Assembly (NCBI RefSeq): GCF_000746845.1
Contig: NZ_KN050846.1
Coordinates: forward strand, 2,930,963-2,994,962
Length of the DNA: 64,000 nucleotides
Source: Altibacter lentus
GTDB lineage: Bacteria > Bacteroidota > Bacteroidia > Flavobacteriales > Flavobacteriaceae
Direction of reading: 5' to 3'
Part shown: positions 36,203 to 43,981 of the stretch, in pieces
Numbering within the stretch: position 1 is the first letter of the stretch
Layout: each line of letters begins with the position of its first letter
Notes under the pieces: generated by a model
Database searches by the model: none
Told to the model about the DNA's origin: nothing
What the model saw: only the letters and a program-made list of their open reading frames with translations
Program-made: the position numbers and the translations under genes

Positions 36203-37820
36203 CCAAATAGAGGTCCCGCCACAACCGGGTCTTGTGCGAGGAATCATCTTTACCCTTTGCGTTCATATCGTAACGGGTCACTTTCCGAAGTGAATAGTGA
36301 GAAAAAGTCTCTTCAAAAGCAGTTTGTTCTTCTTCGGTGACCAAGACACCAAAACGCTTTGTGTCGGGTATTTCTATTTTGCCTTCCTGTTTTATCACAG
36401 GTAGTTTTGCTCCGTAATCCCACACCAGTTCAGGGGTCACAAAAGAATATTCATAAACCACCACCTCCTCTTCCAACTGCCAAGCTCGCAGTTGGGAGAG
36501 TCCCTTGTATTCGGGATTTACGGTAAGTGCCTTTGCCAATGGCATTCCAAAACAGATGACAGCCACGATAAAGGAGATGGTGAGATAAAACACGGGACGT
36601 ATTTTTCTTCGGAAAAGATGTCGGAATAGCAACACGCCAATCCCCGCCAAGCTAACTGAAAGCAACACAAACCATATCCATTTACCGGCTAAGGCGTCCT
36701 TCAGAAGAAAATATCCCGCAATTGGAAATATCAGACCGATGCTTGCGATCAATCCGAAATTAAAGTAGACAGGCCATGTTTCGCGTTTATCCTTTATTTC
36801 TGAAAACCTTCGGAAGAGATATTCTATATAAAATGCGGTATTCAATGCTAACGGAATGAGCACCGGTAGCAGATAGCGCGATTTTTTCTCGGGGATGACA
36901 GATAAGAGCACGACTGAAACCAGGGTCCACAGAAAAGTGAACAAGTATGCTTTTTTATCAAACACCCGGTCTTTTAGGTATGGATACAGCAGCCCTATAA
37001 AGGCAGGGATGGTCCACACACCACTTTGAGTAAAGAAACTCCAATAGTAGTAGAACGGACGCACGTTGTATCCGGTCCAATTCTCTGTTTCCCTTCGGGT
37101 GATCTCGGCAACGGCTTCGGGATCGTAGGTATACGTATACCAGTGCCACCACCCGGAAAGCACCAGACTTATTAGCAGGAATAGCAAAAGCGGAAGTGTC
37201 CTCTTTTTAAAATGTTTGTACCTGTATACAATTCCGAAGGAGATCAAAAATGGCAACAGCAGCGCATAGGCCGAAACGGGCCCCTTGCTCATAAAACTAA
37301 ATCCGAAGAAAATACCCGCCAGAACAGCCGTTTGAAACAGTCTTCTCTCTTCAGTAAAAAAGCGGTATAAGTTGTAGATACACACCATCATAAATGCATG
37401 GGTGAAGATGTCCCACTGACCGTTACGTCCGGCAAATACAACATAGAAAGAGGTCGCTAAAATGAGCGACCCCACGAAGGCATAGGTTTTTTGTTGGGTT
37501 AGTTTTAGTGCTAGGCGATAGGAAAATAGCACTAAGAGTAGCGTTATCAAAGCAGCCGGAAGTCGTAAGGCGGTCAAACTTTTAAGTCCGAAGATCGCCG
37601 CCGACAATGCTGTAAGCCATGTTGGCAGTGGAGGTTTTTGGTATCTGGGTTCGCTATTCAAAGTGGTGAGCAACCAGTTGCCATCCTGCAGCATCTCTCG
37701 TGCTGTTGTAAAATTACGGGCTTCCATGATATTTACGTACAGAGCGTCGAGATTGACAAAGAAGATCCCTACACAAGTAAGGACCAATAATAAGACGTAT
37801 CTGTTCTCAGGAATTCGCAT
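36186..37820 (-). CDS. GT39/ArnT-like lipid-linked sugar transferase
   Basis: The 544-residue product is a polytopic membrane glycosyltransferase of the PMT/ArnT type. The first periplasmic loop carries the acidic catalytic region (VNLDALYVNIMEARNFTTAREML), followed by W-L-TTLNSEPRYQKPPLPTWLTALSAAIFG, the classic family motif. About eleven helices follow, then a soluble C-terminal domain. It uses an undecaprenyl- or dolichyl-phosphate sugar. It is the last gene of the GT2-LAB_N-GT39 operon (14-bp overlap upstream). Confidence 0.92.
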   Translation of the reverse strand: MRIPENRYVLLLVLTCVGIFFVNLDALYVNIMEARNFTTAREMLQDGNWLLTTLNSEPRYQKPPLPTWLTALSAAIFGLKSLTALRLPAALITLLLVLFSYRLALKLTQQKTYAFVGSLILATSFYVVFAGRNGQWDIFTHAFMMVCIYNLYRFFTEERRLFQTAVLAGIFFGFSFMSKGPVSAYALLLPFLISFGIVYRYKHFKKRTLPLLLFLLISLVLSGWWHWYTYTYDPEAVAEITRRETENWTGYNVRPFYYYWSFFTQSGVWTIPAFIGLLYPYLKDRVFDKKAYLFTFLWTLVSVVLLSVIPEKKSRYLLPVLIPLALNTAFYIEYLFRRFSEIKDKRETWPVYFNFGLIASIGLIFPIAGYFLLKDALAGKWIWFVLLSVSLAGIGVLLFRHLFRRKIRPVFYLTISFIVAVICFGMPLAKALTVNPEYKGLSQLRAWQLEEEVVVYEYSFVTPELVWDYGAKLPVIKQEGKIEIPDTKRFGVLVTEEEQTAFEETFSHYSLRKVTRYDMNAKGKDDSSHKTRLWRDLYLVTKLK

Positions 37821-38439
37821 GTAATTGTTTTTTCCAGATAAAAATATTGCGGATATAAATGATCAAACCGGCTACATGCCCTACGAAGAGTACAGGGTCC
37901 TTTCGGAAGATCGCATAGGTAAGAATCAGGGAAGCACCTAACACGCTCATTCGCCAGAAACCAACCGGGAGTTGGGATGTTTTGGTGCGTTCACTATACA
38001 TCCACTGGTACACGAATCGCAGTGTGAACAGGACCTGAGATACAATTCCCAAGAGGAGCAACCAAAACGGGATGTCTTCGTTCTTAAATAATTTATTAAG
38101 GTCGTATTCACCATTATTGTACGCATAGACCACCACGATCATTGGAAAGACCAACAGGAACCATTGCATGGCTTTAGGAGATTTGCGCCACTCTCCTTGC
38201 AACTGTAAATTACGTATATAGATGTAGTAGGTGAGGGCTTGTCCTAACATGATGGCAAAGTCATCCCGAAGATGTCCGTACACAAACAGCAGGAAGGAAG
38301 CCAACAAGCTTAATTTCCAGAAGAGAGAAGGAGTGACAACGCGTTTGCTTTTTTCTGAAAGGATCCACTGCACGATAAGCCGCCCCGAGAAGAGGAGCTG
38401 TGCCAAGAAACCTATGCCATAAATAAGCCAGTTGCTCAT
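37807..38439 (-). CDS. Tandem LAB_N membrane protein
   Basis: The 210-residue product has two copies of the lipid-A-disaccharide-synthase N-terminal (LAB_N) domain. Copy one (residues about 5-80) has RLIVQWILSEKSKRVVTPSLFWKLSLLAS; copy two (about 130-205) has RFVYQWMYSERTKTSQLPVGFWRMSVLGAS. Each copy gives about three membrane helices. The domain may present lipid substrates. The gene overlaps both neighbours in the operon (4 bp with GT2, 14 bp with GT39), indicating translational coupling. It has no LpxB catalytic domain. Confidence 0.9.
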   Translation of the reverse strand: MSNWLIYGIGFLAQLLFSGRLIVQWILSEKSKRVVTPSLFWKLSLLASFLLFVYGHLRDDFAIMLGQALTYYIYIRNLQLQGEWRKSPKAMQWFLLVFPMIVVVYAYNNGEYDLNKLFKNEDIPFWLLLLGIVSQVLFTLRFVYQWMYSERTKTSQLPVGFWRMSVLGASLILTYAIFRKDPVLFVGHVAGLIIYIRNIFIWKKQLHANS

Positions 38440-39146
38440 CCTTTACTTTTGATCTCGTAATTGATATACTTTTTCTTCATCCAAAGGTAGGCAAAGCAAT
38501 CCATGAGCGGGCCAATAAGACGGTTCCAGACCCCAAACTTGGCAGTTCCTGCAATGCGGGGAAAATGTTGTACCGGCACCTGAAGCACCTTGCCGTTTTG
38601 CAAGAGGATCATGGCAGGAAGAAAACGATGCAGTCCTTTAAACATAGGAATTCGTTTGGCGAAATCCGTTTTGATCACTTTTAGCGGGCAGCCTGTATCA
38701 TCCATCCCGTCATTAGTAAATGCCCGGCGAATACCATTTGCGATCTTGGACGACATGTTCTTTACAAAAGAATCCTTTCTGTTGGCGCGAACCCCGGTCA
38801 CGAGATCATATGTATCGATATGTGCTAACAGTAGATTGAAATCTTCGGGGGCTGTTTGCAGATCGGAATCGATGTACCCCACCAACGGACTCTCTACATG
38901 ATCGAATCCTGCTTTGATCGCGGCACTAAGACCTCGGTTGTCTTTAAAATTTATGTAATGGAATGCCTCATTTCGGTCGCAGATCGCCTCAATTAGTTCT
39001 TGACTCTTGTCTTTGGACCCGTCGTTCACGAACAAGATAGCCGTTTTTTTTATGGCGATTTGCGTATAGGCCAGTAGTTCTTTTTCAACCCGATCCAGAT
39101 TATCCTCTTCATTATAGACAGGAACGATGATGGTAAATTCGTACAT
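38436..39146 (-). CDS. Glycosyltransferase family 2 (DPM1/ArnC-like)
   Basis: The 236-residue product is a GT-A type family 2 transferase. The UDP/GDP-sugar-binding start VPVYNEEDNLDRVEKELL is followed by ILFVNDGSKDKS, the AIKAGFDHV helix and the metal-binding DSDLQTAPED (D-x-D). The NRLIGPLMDCFAYLWMKKKY end is typical. It lacks the C-terminal membrane pair of ArnC/GtrB, ending in one amphipathic helix. It should make the polyprenyl-phosphate sugar used by the GT39 gene of the same operon. Confidence 0.92.
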   Translation of the reverse strand: MYEFTIIVPVYNEEDNLDRVEKELLAYTQIAIKKTAILFVNDGSKDKSQELIEAICDRNEAFHYINFKDNRGLSAAIKAGFDHVESPLVGYIDSDLQTAPEDFNLLLAHIDTYDLVTGVRANRKDSFVKNMSSKIANGIRRAFTNDGMDDTGCPLKVIKTDFAKRIPMFKGLHRFLPAMILLQNGKVLQVPVQHFPRIAGTAKFGVWNRLIGPLMDCFAYLWMKKKYINYEIKSKG

Positions 39147-39253
39147 GAAATGTGCGTAAAGGTTTTTGCAAAAGTATTTCTTTTTTGAACAATGGGCAGA
39201 AATTAAATAAGAACTGTAAAAAAGATGCTATTTTGCAGTCGTAAATAATTTCT

Positions 39254-40192
39254 ATGAAGGTTTTAGTTACCGGGGCAGCGGGCTTTATAGGTTCTCATAC
39301 AGCCGAACGATTAGCAGCTATGGGATATGAAGTGGTGGCCCTTGACAATTTTTCCAATTACTACGATGTTTCTTTAAAACGTAAGAATGCTCAATCATTG
39401 GCCCAAAAAGGAATTGAGGTAAAAAAGGTAGATCTGCGTACCGATGACCTAAGTTCTTTTATCAATGAATCCATCTCTCATATCTTTCATTTTGCGGCCC
39501 AGCCCGGAATTTCAAGTGATAGTAGTTTTGAAGATTACTTCAGTAATAATTTCTTCGGAACCCAACGAATGATCGACGCCATGATGCCGCTTTCTGAAGT
39601 TCCTTTCTTTGTTAATATTGCAACCTCGTCCATTTATGGACTGGAAGCCACATTATCGGAAGATGAAGCACCCATGCCGGCCTCTTGGTACGGCGTTACA
39701 AAACTGGCGGCAGAACAACTTGTACTTGCCTATACCCGGAGAACCCTTCTTAAGGGCTGTTCCCTTCGGCTATATTCGGTATATGGACCAAGGGAACGCC
39801 CGGATAAACTGTACACGCGATTGATTGATTGCGGCTTGAATGATAAATCTTTTCCTTTGTATGAAGGGAGCTTGGAACACCTTCGAAGTTTTACGTATGT
39901 ACAGGACATTGTAGATGGTATCGTGAGCGTATTGGGCAAAGAGGCGGTGTGTAACGGCGAGATCTTCAACCTTGGCACCGAAGAAGAAAACACTACCGCT
40001 ACCGGACTTGCTACCGTAGAGGCTATCCTTCAGAAAAAAATAAAGATAGCGCATAAACCACCGCGTCCCGGGGATCAATCTCGCACGTGTGCAAACATTG
40101 ATAAAGCGAGAAAAATACTTCAGTATAATCCTAAGACTTCTTTAAGATCAGGACTGGAAGCACAGGTGGAATGGTTTCGAAATTCCTTTTAA
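39254..40192 (+). CDS. NAD-dependent nucleotide-sugar epimerase
   Basis: The 312-residue product is an extended SDR of the UDP-glucuronate/glucose 4-epimerase type. The Rossmann start is VTGAAGFIGSHTAERL, followed by LDNFSNYYDVSLKR, the catalytic ATSSIYG with YGVTKLAAEQL (Tyr-x3-Lys) and SVYGPRERPD. The C-terminus (KPPRPGDQSRTCANIDKARKIL) fits. Best guess is UDP-glucuronate epimerase, but UDP-glucose is possible. It is divergent from the GT2 gene and probably supplies sugars to envelope glycans. Confidence 0.9.
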   Translation: MKVLVTGAAGFIGSHTAERLAAMGYEVVALDNFSNYYDVSLKRKNAQSLAQKGIEVKKVDLRTDDLSSFINESISHIFHFAAQPGISSDSSFEDYFSNNFFGTQRMIDAMMPLSEVPFFVNIATSSIYGLEATLSEDEAPMPASWYGVTKLAAEQLVLAYTRRTLLKGCSLRLYSVYGPRERPDKLYTRLIDCGLNDKSFPLYEGSLEHLRSFTYVQDIVDGIVSVLGKEAVCNGEIFNLGTEEENTTATGLATVEAILQKKIKIAHKPPRPGDQSRTCANIDKARKILQYNPKTSLRSGLEAQVEWFRNSF

Positions 40193-40482
40193 AATACTAA
40201 AAGACAATTTGCTAGTTATTGATATGTAAAAATATAGACTTGTTGAAGCTTGTACTTGGATACTATACGTTTCTATATTCACCTGTGCATCGAGTGTCAA
40301 TTTGTCAATCTTTTTATTATTCTCAACTTCCTAGGGAAAGGATTATTATAAGCGCACCTTTTCCTGTTCAGAAGGCGGCTTCCTCCTAGGCTTTACATAC
40401 TCTTTTTAATATTTTGATAAATCATTATTGTACGCTGGTTTTGAGGAGAACACTATTTGAACTTTTCTAATAAAGGCAGGTA
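40193..40482. other. Intergenic region with a possible structured RNA
   Basis: No coding frame is visible in these 290 bp. Within them, 40330-40390 stands out: two CCTAGG sequences (40330-40335 and 40385-40390) can pair with each other and enclose a GAAAGG / CCTTTTC stem (40336-40363, one bulged T) and a tight GAAG-GCGG-CTTC hairpin (40371-40382). This would give a three-way junction, more GC-rich than its surroundings. No T-tract follows directly. I cannot name an RNA family. Confidence 0.35.
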
Positions 40483-41562
40483 CTATCGCATCGATAAAAT
40501 CACGAGTGCCGCTTCAAAGGGAGTGGTTTTGTTGTTAGATAAGAGTGCAAGTTGAGCTTCCATCGCTTTTTTTACTTTCGGAGAGCGGAAAAATTCATTT
40601 TTTAAGGTATTCTCAATTGTTTGGAGCAACCAGAATTTATTTTGCTGATTCCTTTTCTCGGAAAAGTAACCATTGTTTTTTACTGTTTCAAAATAGAGGG
40701 AGATCATCTCCCAAACGGCATCGATCCCTTCATTCGTTAAAGCACTGCAGGTAAGTGTTTTAGGGGTCCAGTTGCTTTCCTTGGGAGGATACAGATGTAA
40801 GGCTCTGTTAAACTCCAGTTTTGCCAGCTTTGCTGCCTTAATATTCTCTCCATCGGCTTTGTTGATAACAATGGCATCTGCCATTTCCACGATACCGCGC
40901 TTTATCCCCTGGAGTTCATCTCCTGCTCCGGCCAATTTCAGCAATAAAAAGAAATCGGTCATGGAATGTACTACAGTTTCGCTTTGTCCTACCCCGACGG
41001 TTTCTATAATAATGGTGTCGAATCCCGCTGCTTCACACAAAAGGATCGCCTCACGGGTCTTTCTGGCCACACCTCCCAATGAATCACCGCTGGCAGACGG
41101 ACGAATAAACGCATTGGGATGTCGTACAAGAGCTTCCATACGGGTCTTATCCCCCAGAATACTTCCGCCACTTACGGAGCTACTGGGATCTACTGCCAGG
41201 ACCGCTACCTTAAAGTCCTTTTCTACGAGCAACGTGCCAAATGTTTCAATAAAAGTACTTTTTCCCACGCCCGGAACTCCTGTGATCCCAATGCGAATAG
41301 AGGAATTAGCATGCGGAAGACATGCCTTGATAAGGGCTTTGGCATCTTCTTGATGTTTTTCAGCCGTACTTTCAATTAAAGTAATCCCACGCGATAGTGC
41401 GGTTTTGTCTCCCTGTAGGATAGCTTCGGAAAGCTGTGTGACAGAGGGAGCACTTTTTCGTTTTTCCTGGATCTTTTTTGCCACAGACGGACTAACCGCC
41501 GGAAGCGGTGTTACCCCTTCTTTTTCTGAAAGGGCTCCGGTATGTTTTTGCTTTTTGGTCAC
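40483..41562 (-). CDS. meaB: Methylmalonyl-CoA mutase-associated GTPase MeaB
   Basis: MeaB/ArgK GTPases gate cofactor loading and protect B12-dependent acyl-CoA mutases. The 359-residue product has Walker A GITGVPGVGKST, DPSSSVSGGSILGDKTRM (switch/base region), TIIIETVGVGQSE and the NKAD guanine-binding motif. It is homologous to the G-domain of IcmF. The presence of a separate MeaB implies a free-standing methylmalonyl-CoA mutase elsewhere, since no mutase gene is adjacent. It is divergent from ohr. Confidence 0.94.
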   Translation of the reverse strand: MTKKQKHTGALSEKEGVTPLPAVSPSVAKKIQEKRKSAPSVTQLSEAILQGDKTALSRGITLIESTAEKHQEDAKALIKACLPHANSSIRIGITGVPGVGKSTFIETFGTLLVEKDFKVAVLAVDPSSSVSGGSILGDKTRMEALVRHPNAFIRPSASGDSLGGVARKTREAILLCEAAGFDTIIIETVGVGQSETVVHSMTDFFLLLKLAGAGDELQGIKRGIVEMADAIVINKADGENIKAAKLAKLEFNRALHLYPPKESNWTPKTLTCSALTNEGIDAVWEMISLYFETVKNNGYFSEKRNQQNKFWLLQTIENTLKNEFFRSPKVKKAMEAQLALLSNNKTTPFEAALVILSMR

Positions 41563-41653
41563 TTCCGAAATTTATGACAATTTTATGAATATCGACTTTT
41601 TTAGCCGGTTTTTCGATAGTATATTGACTCTTCTTAAACTAAAAACAACTACT

Positions 41654-42079
41654 ATGAAAACTTTATATGAAGCTACTTCTACTGCGGTAGGAGGGAGAGC
41701 GGGTCACGTGCAAACCGAAGATGGACCTATCGACATGAATCTTTCGGTGCCTAAATCCATGGGTGGTGACGGGGGTGATGGTGCCAATCCGGAACAATTC
41801 TTTGGGTGTGCTTATGCTGCTTGCTTTGGTGGTGCCGTTCAGGTGATCGCCAAAAAGAAAAAGATAGAACTAAGTGACGATTTTAGTGTGACTGCGACCA
41901 TTGGTTTTTGCGAAGATGAGGATGGAGCTTTTCTTGAAGCAACGTTGGACTGCTATATTCCGGGAGTGGATGTAAAGACGGGGGAAGACCTAATTAACAA
42001 GGCACACAAGATCTGCCCTTTTTCGAAAGCGACACGTGACAATATAACCGTTACTTTAAATTTGTTATTGGATGAATAA
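41654..42079 (+). CDS. ohr: Organic hydroperoxide resistance protein (Ohr)
   Basis: Ohr reduces organic and lipid hydroperoxides with lipoyl-dependent thiol chemistry. The 141-residue product has the two catalytic cysteines in GCAYAACFGG and KICPFSKAT, plus the opening LYEATSTAVGGRAGHVQTEDG and the NPEQFFGCAYA helix. The start ATG at 41654 is chosen because an 83-codon upstream extension would overlap meaB on the opposite strand. No OhrR regulator is adjacent. A strong terminator follows. Confidence 0.95.
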   Translation: MKTLYEATSTAVGGRAGHVQTEDGPIDMNLSVPKSMGGDGGDGANPEQFFGCAYAACFGGAVQVIAKKKKIELSDDFSVTATIGFCEDEDGAFLEATLDCYIPGVDVKTGEDLINKAHKICPFSKATRDNITVTLNLLLDE

Positions 42080-42097
42080 CAATGTAAAGTGTCTGTA

Positions 42098-42129
42098 AAA
42101 AAAAGCCCTGTGAGAACAGGGCTTTTTTT
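42098..42129. terminator. Bidirectional terminator between ohr and the PA2169-type gene
   Basis: Stem AAAAAAAGCCCTGT / ACAGGGCTTTTTTT (14 bp) with a GAGA loop gives T7 tracts on both strands. Its right edge overlaps the stop codon of the minus-strand gene at 42128. Confidence 0.93.
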
Positions 42130-42688
42130 ACATCGCTTTTAAATTAATTATTTTTCCGGAGTCATTATTTTTTTTTTCCTCTGCCTCAGGTGCGTCCTCT
42201 TTTTCGGTAATGGCTTCTTCTCTTGTGGCAGCTTCCTTTTTAAAAGGATTTACTTTGTGCTGTTCTGCCTGTTTCGCATACCATGTGAGTTGCTTTTTTT
42301 GTTTTTCCAACATCGCAATGATGGGTTCCGGTAAAGCATTGTTGTCGATCAATTCTTGATAGCGCTTAATGTTGTTCTTATCACGCGCAATGCATTGATT
42401 GATGATTATTTCGGCATTGAAGTGTTCTAATGCGTCCTTGATCTCGTGCCAGGTACGGTCTATATTACCTTTATCGGCGTCTTCTTTTAAAGGTTCAATA
42501 TCTCTGGAATGTAATTCATTGGAAATATCATGACTCATCCTGTTTCGTTCGACGGCCATATAGTTCAAAAATCGCTTTAACTCGGTCGTTTGAGCATCCT
42601 GAGCAGCATTATAGTACAATTTCTCGGCTTCGAAGCTCGCTACGAGAAGGCGGTTAAGTTTATTAAAGTCAGCGTATTTCTTTTCCAT
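42128..42688 (-). CDS. PA2169/DUF2383-like four-helix-bundle protein
   Basis: The 186-residue product is all-helical. The first 145 residues form a ferritin-like four-helix bundle of the DUF2383 type (LNRLLVASFEAEKLYYNAAQ, MAVERNRMSHDISNEL, then ALEHFNAEIIINQCIARDKNNIKRYQEL). The C-terminal 40 residues are a charged Glu/Lys tail (EEAITEKEDAPEAEEKKNND). Relatives are often envelope-stress-associated. It sits immediately before an ECF sigma gene (divergent), so that sigma factor may control it. Confidence 0.8.
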   Translation of the reverse strand: MEKKYADFNKLNRLLVASFEAEKLYYNAAQDAQTTELKRFLNYMAVERNRMSHDISNELHSRDIEPLKEDADKGNIDRTWHEIKDALEHFNAEIIINQCIARDKNNIKRYQELIDNNALPEPIIAMLEKQKKQLTWYAKQAEQHKVNPFKKEAATREEAITEKEDAPEAEEKKNNDSGKIINLKAM

Positions 42689-42837
42689 ACATGCAAGTGA
42701 TTAATCAAATATAGTGCAATTTCAGTACGCTTCTAATTACTTTATAAGTATTTTAAGCTAAAATTTCGTTAATAGTTGCAACGCGAAAAAAAATCAATCG
42801 TCTTTAGTCCGAACAGCAACCAAAAAAACCATCAAGT

Positions 42838-43383
42838 TTGTCGAATTCATTACTTGTTGAGCAATGTAAACAACGCAATCGCAAGGCGCAACTTAAACTC
42901 TATGAGCAATACTGCGACGGCATGTTTATCGTAGCACACCGGTATTTACGCGACACTGCAGCGGCAGAAGATGCCATGCAAGAAGCGTTTATTAAAGCGT
43001 TTCAGAAATTACACCAGTACAAAGGGGACGTCACCTTTGGTGCCTGGTTAAAGAGGATCGTGATCAATACTTGCTTAGACAGTATTAAAGCACGAAAGAT
43101 GCAAATGTATGCCATCAACGAAGAGGTAATGAGCATCACAGAAGAGGAAACAGGGTGGCAGGTGGCAGACGAAACAACCTATGAAGAAGTGCTGCAGGCT
43201 ATTGAGAAGCTTCCGGAAAATTATCGAACCGTGGTACAATTATATCTTTTGGAAGGATACGACCATCAGGAGATCGCTGAAATTCTCGATATTTCAGAAA
43301 GCGCGTCTCGCACCAATCTCCATAGGGGAAAAACACAGTTAAAAGAACAATTAAAGCATTTAAACTATGGCACAGGATATTAG
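42838..43383 (+). CDS. ECF-type RNA polymerase sigma factor
   Basis: The 181-residue product has region 2 (residues about 15-80, with LYEQYCDGMFIVAHRYLRDTAAAEDAMQEAFIKAFQKL) and region 4 (about 115-175, with ENYRTVVQLYLLEGYDHQEIAEILDISESASRTNLHRGK HTH). It is a small ECF sigma factor of the RpoE type. The start is TTG at 42838; the first in-frame ATG would remove region 2.1. It overlaps the anti-sigma gene by 17 bp. Confidence 0.92.
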   Translation: MSNSLLVEQCKQRNRKAQLKLYEQYCDGMFIVAHRYLRDTAAAEDAMQEAFIKAFQKLHQYKGDVTFGAWLKRIVINTCLDSIKARKMQMYAINEEVMSITEEETGWQVADETTYEEVLQAIEKLPENYRTVVQLYLLEGYDHQEIAEILDISESASRTNLHRGKTQLKEQLKHLNYGTGY

Positions 43384-43981
43384 AAAATTGATGCAAGAGC
43401 AGCGTCCTAAAGGCCCCGTCCTGCCAAAACGCCACAAAGAGCGATTTGAAGCTAGGCTGGATACAGCTTTTGTGGAAGAAGAAACGCCAGGAAGTAAGGG
43501 GAAGAATGAAACTTTTTTCTGGTTAAAGATTGCAGCTATGGTTGTGGTTTGCTTCGGAATAGGCTTCTTTACCTACCAGCAATGGAATGGCGAGGGAACA
43601 GCCCCCATGGCCGAAACCTCTGTAGAGACAGCGAATGTAAACAAAGAAGCCGTGGCACAGATGACCTTAGGAGATATTTCTCCCGATTTGAAGAAGGTAG
43701 AAAACTATTATCTCACCGGGATCAATATGCAATTAGCCTCTCTTCGCACCGGCGATGAGAACAAAGAACTTATTGACGGGTATATGCAGCGTTTAAGTGA
43801 ACTGGATGCCGAATACACCCTTCTTAACACCGAATTGAACGAAGTGGGCCCAACGGAGGCAACCATCACCGCTTTGATCGATAATTTGAAATTACGTTTG
43901 GAATTGCTGTTCAAACTTAAAAACAAATTAAAAGAACTAAAAAATCAAAACAATGAAGAATTTAAACCAATTGAAACATAA
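43367..43981 (+). CDS. Putative anti-sigma factor (single membrane span)
   Basis: The 204-residue product has a cytoplasmic N-terminus of about 50 residues, one membrane span (WLKIAAMVVVCFGIGFFTY) and a helical periplasmic domain of about 130 residues (GDISPDLKKVENYYLTGI to LKNKLKELKNQNNEE). It has no zinc-binding HxxxCxxC motif. Its overlap with the sigma gene (17 bp) and topology argue for an anti-sigma factor; direct evidence is lacking. It overlaps the next gene by 29 bp. Confidence 0.75.
   Translation: MAQDIRKLMQEQRPKGPVLPKRHKERFEARLDTAFVEEETPGSKGKNETFFWLKIAAMVVVCFGIGFFTYQQWNGEGTAPMAETSVETANVNKEAVAQMTLGDISPDLKKVENYYLTGINMQLASLRTGDENKELIDGYMQRLSELDAEYTLLNTELNEVGPTEATITALIDNLKLRLELLFKLKNKLKELKNQNNEEFKPIET

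Noticed and set aside
41405..41653. An 83-codon N-terminal extension of Ohr
   Set aside because: It overlaps meaB on the opposite strand and has no counterpart in Ohr; the ATG at 41654 gives a complete Ohr.
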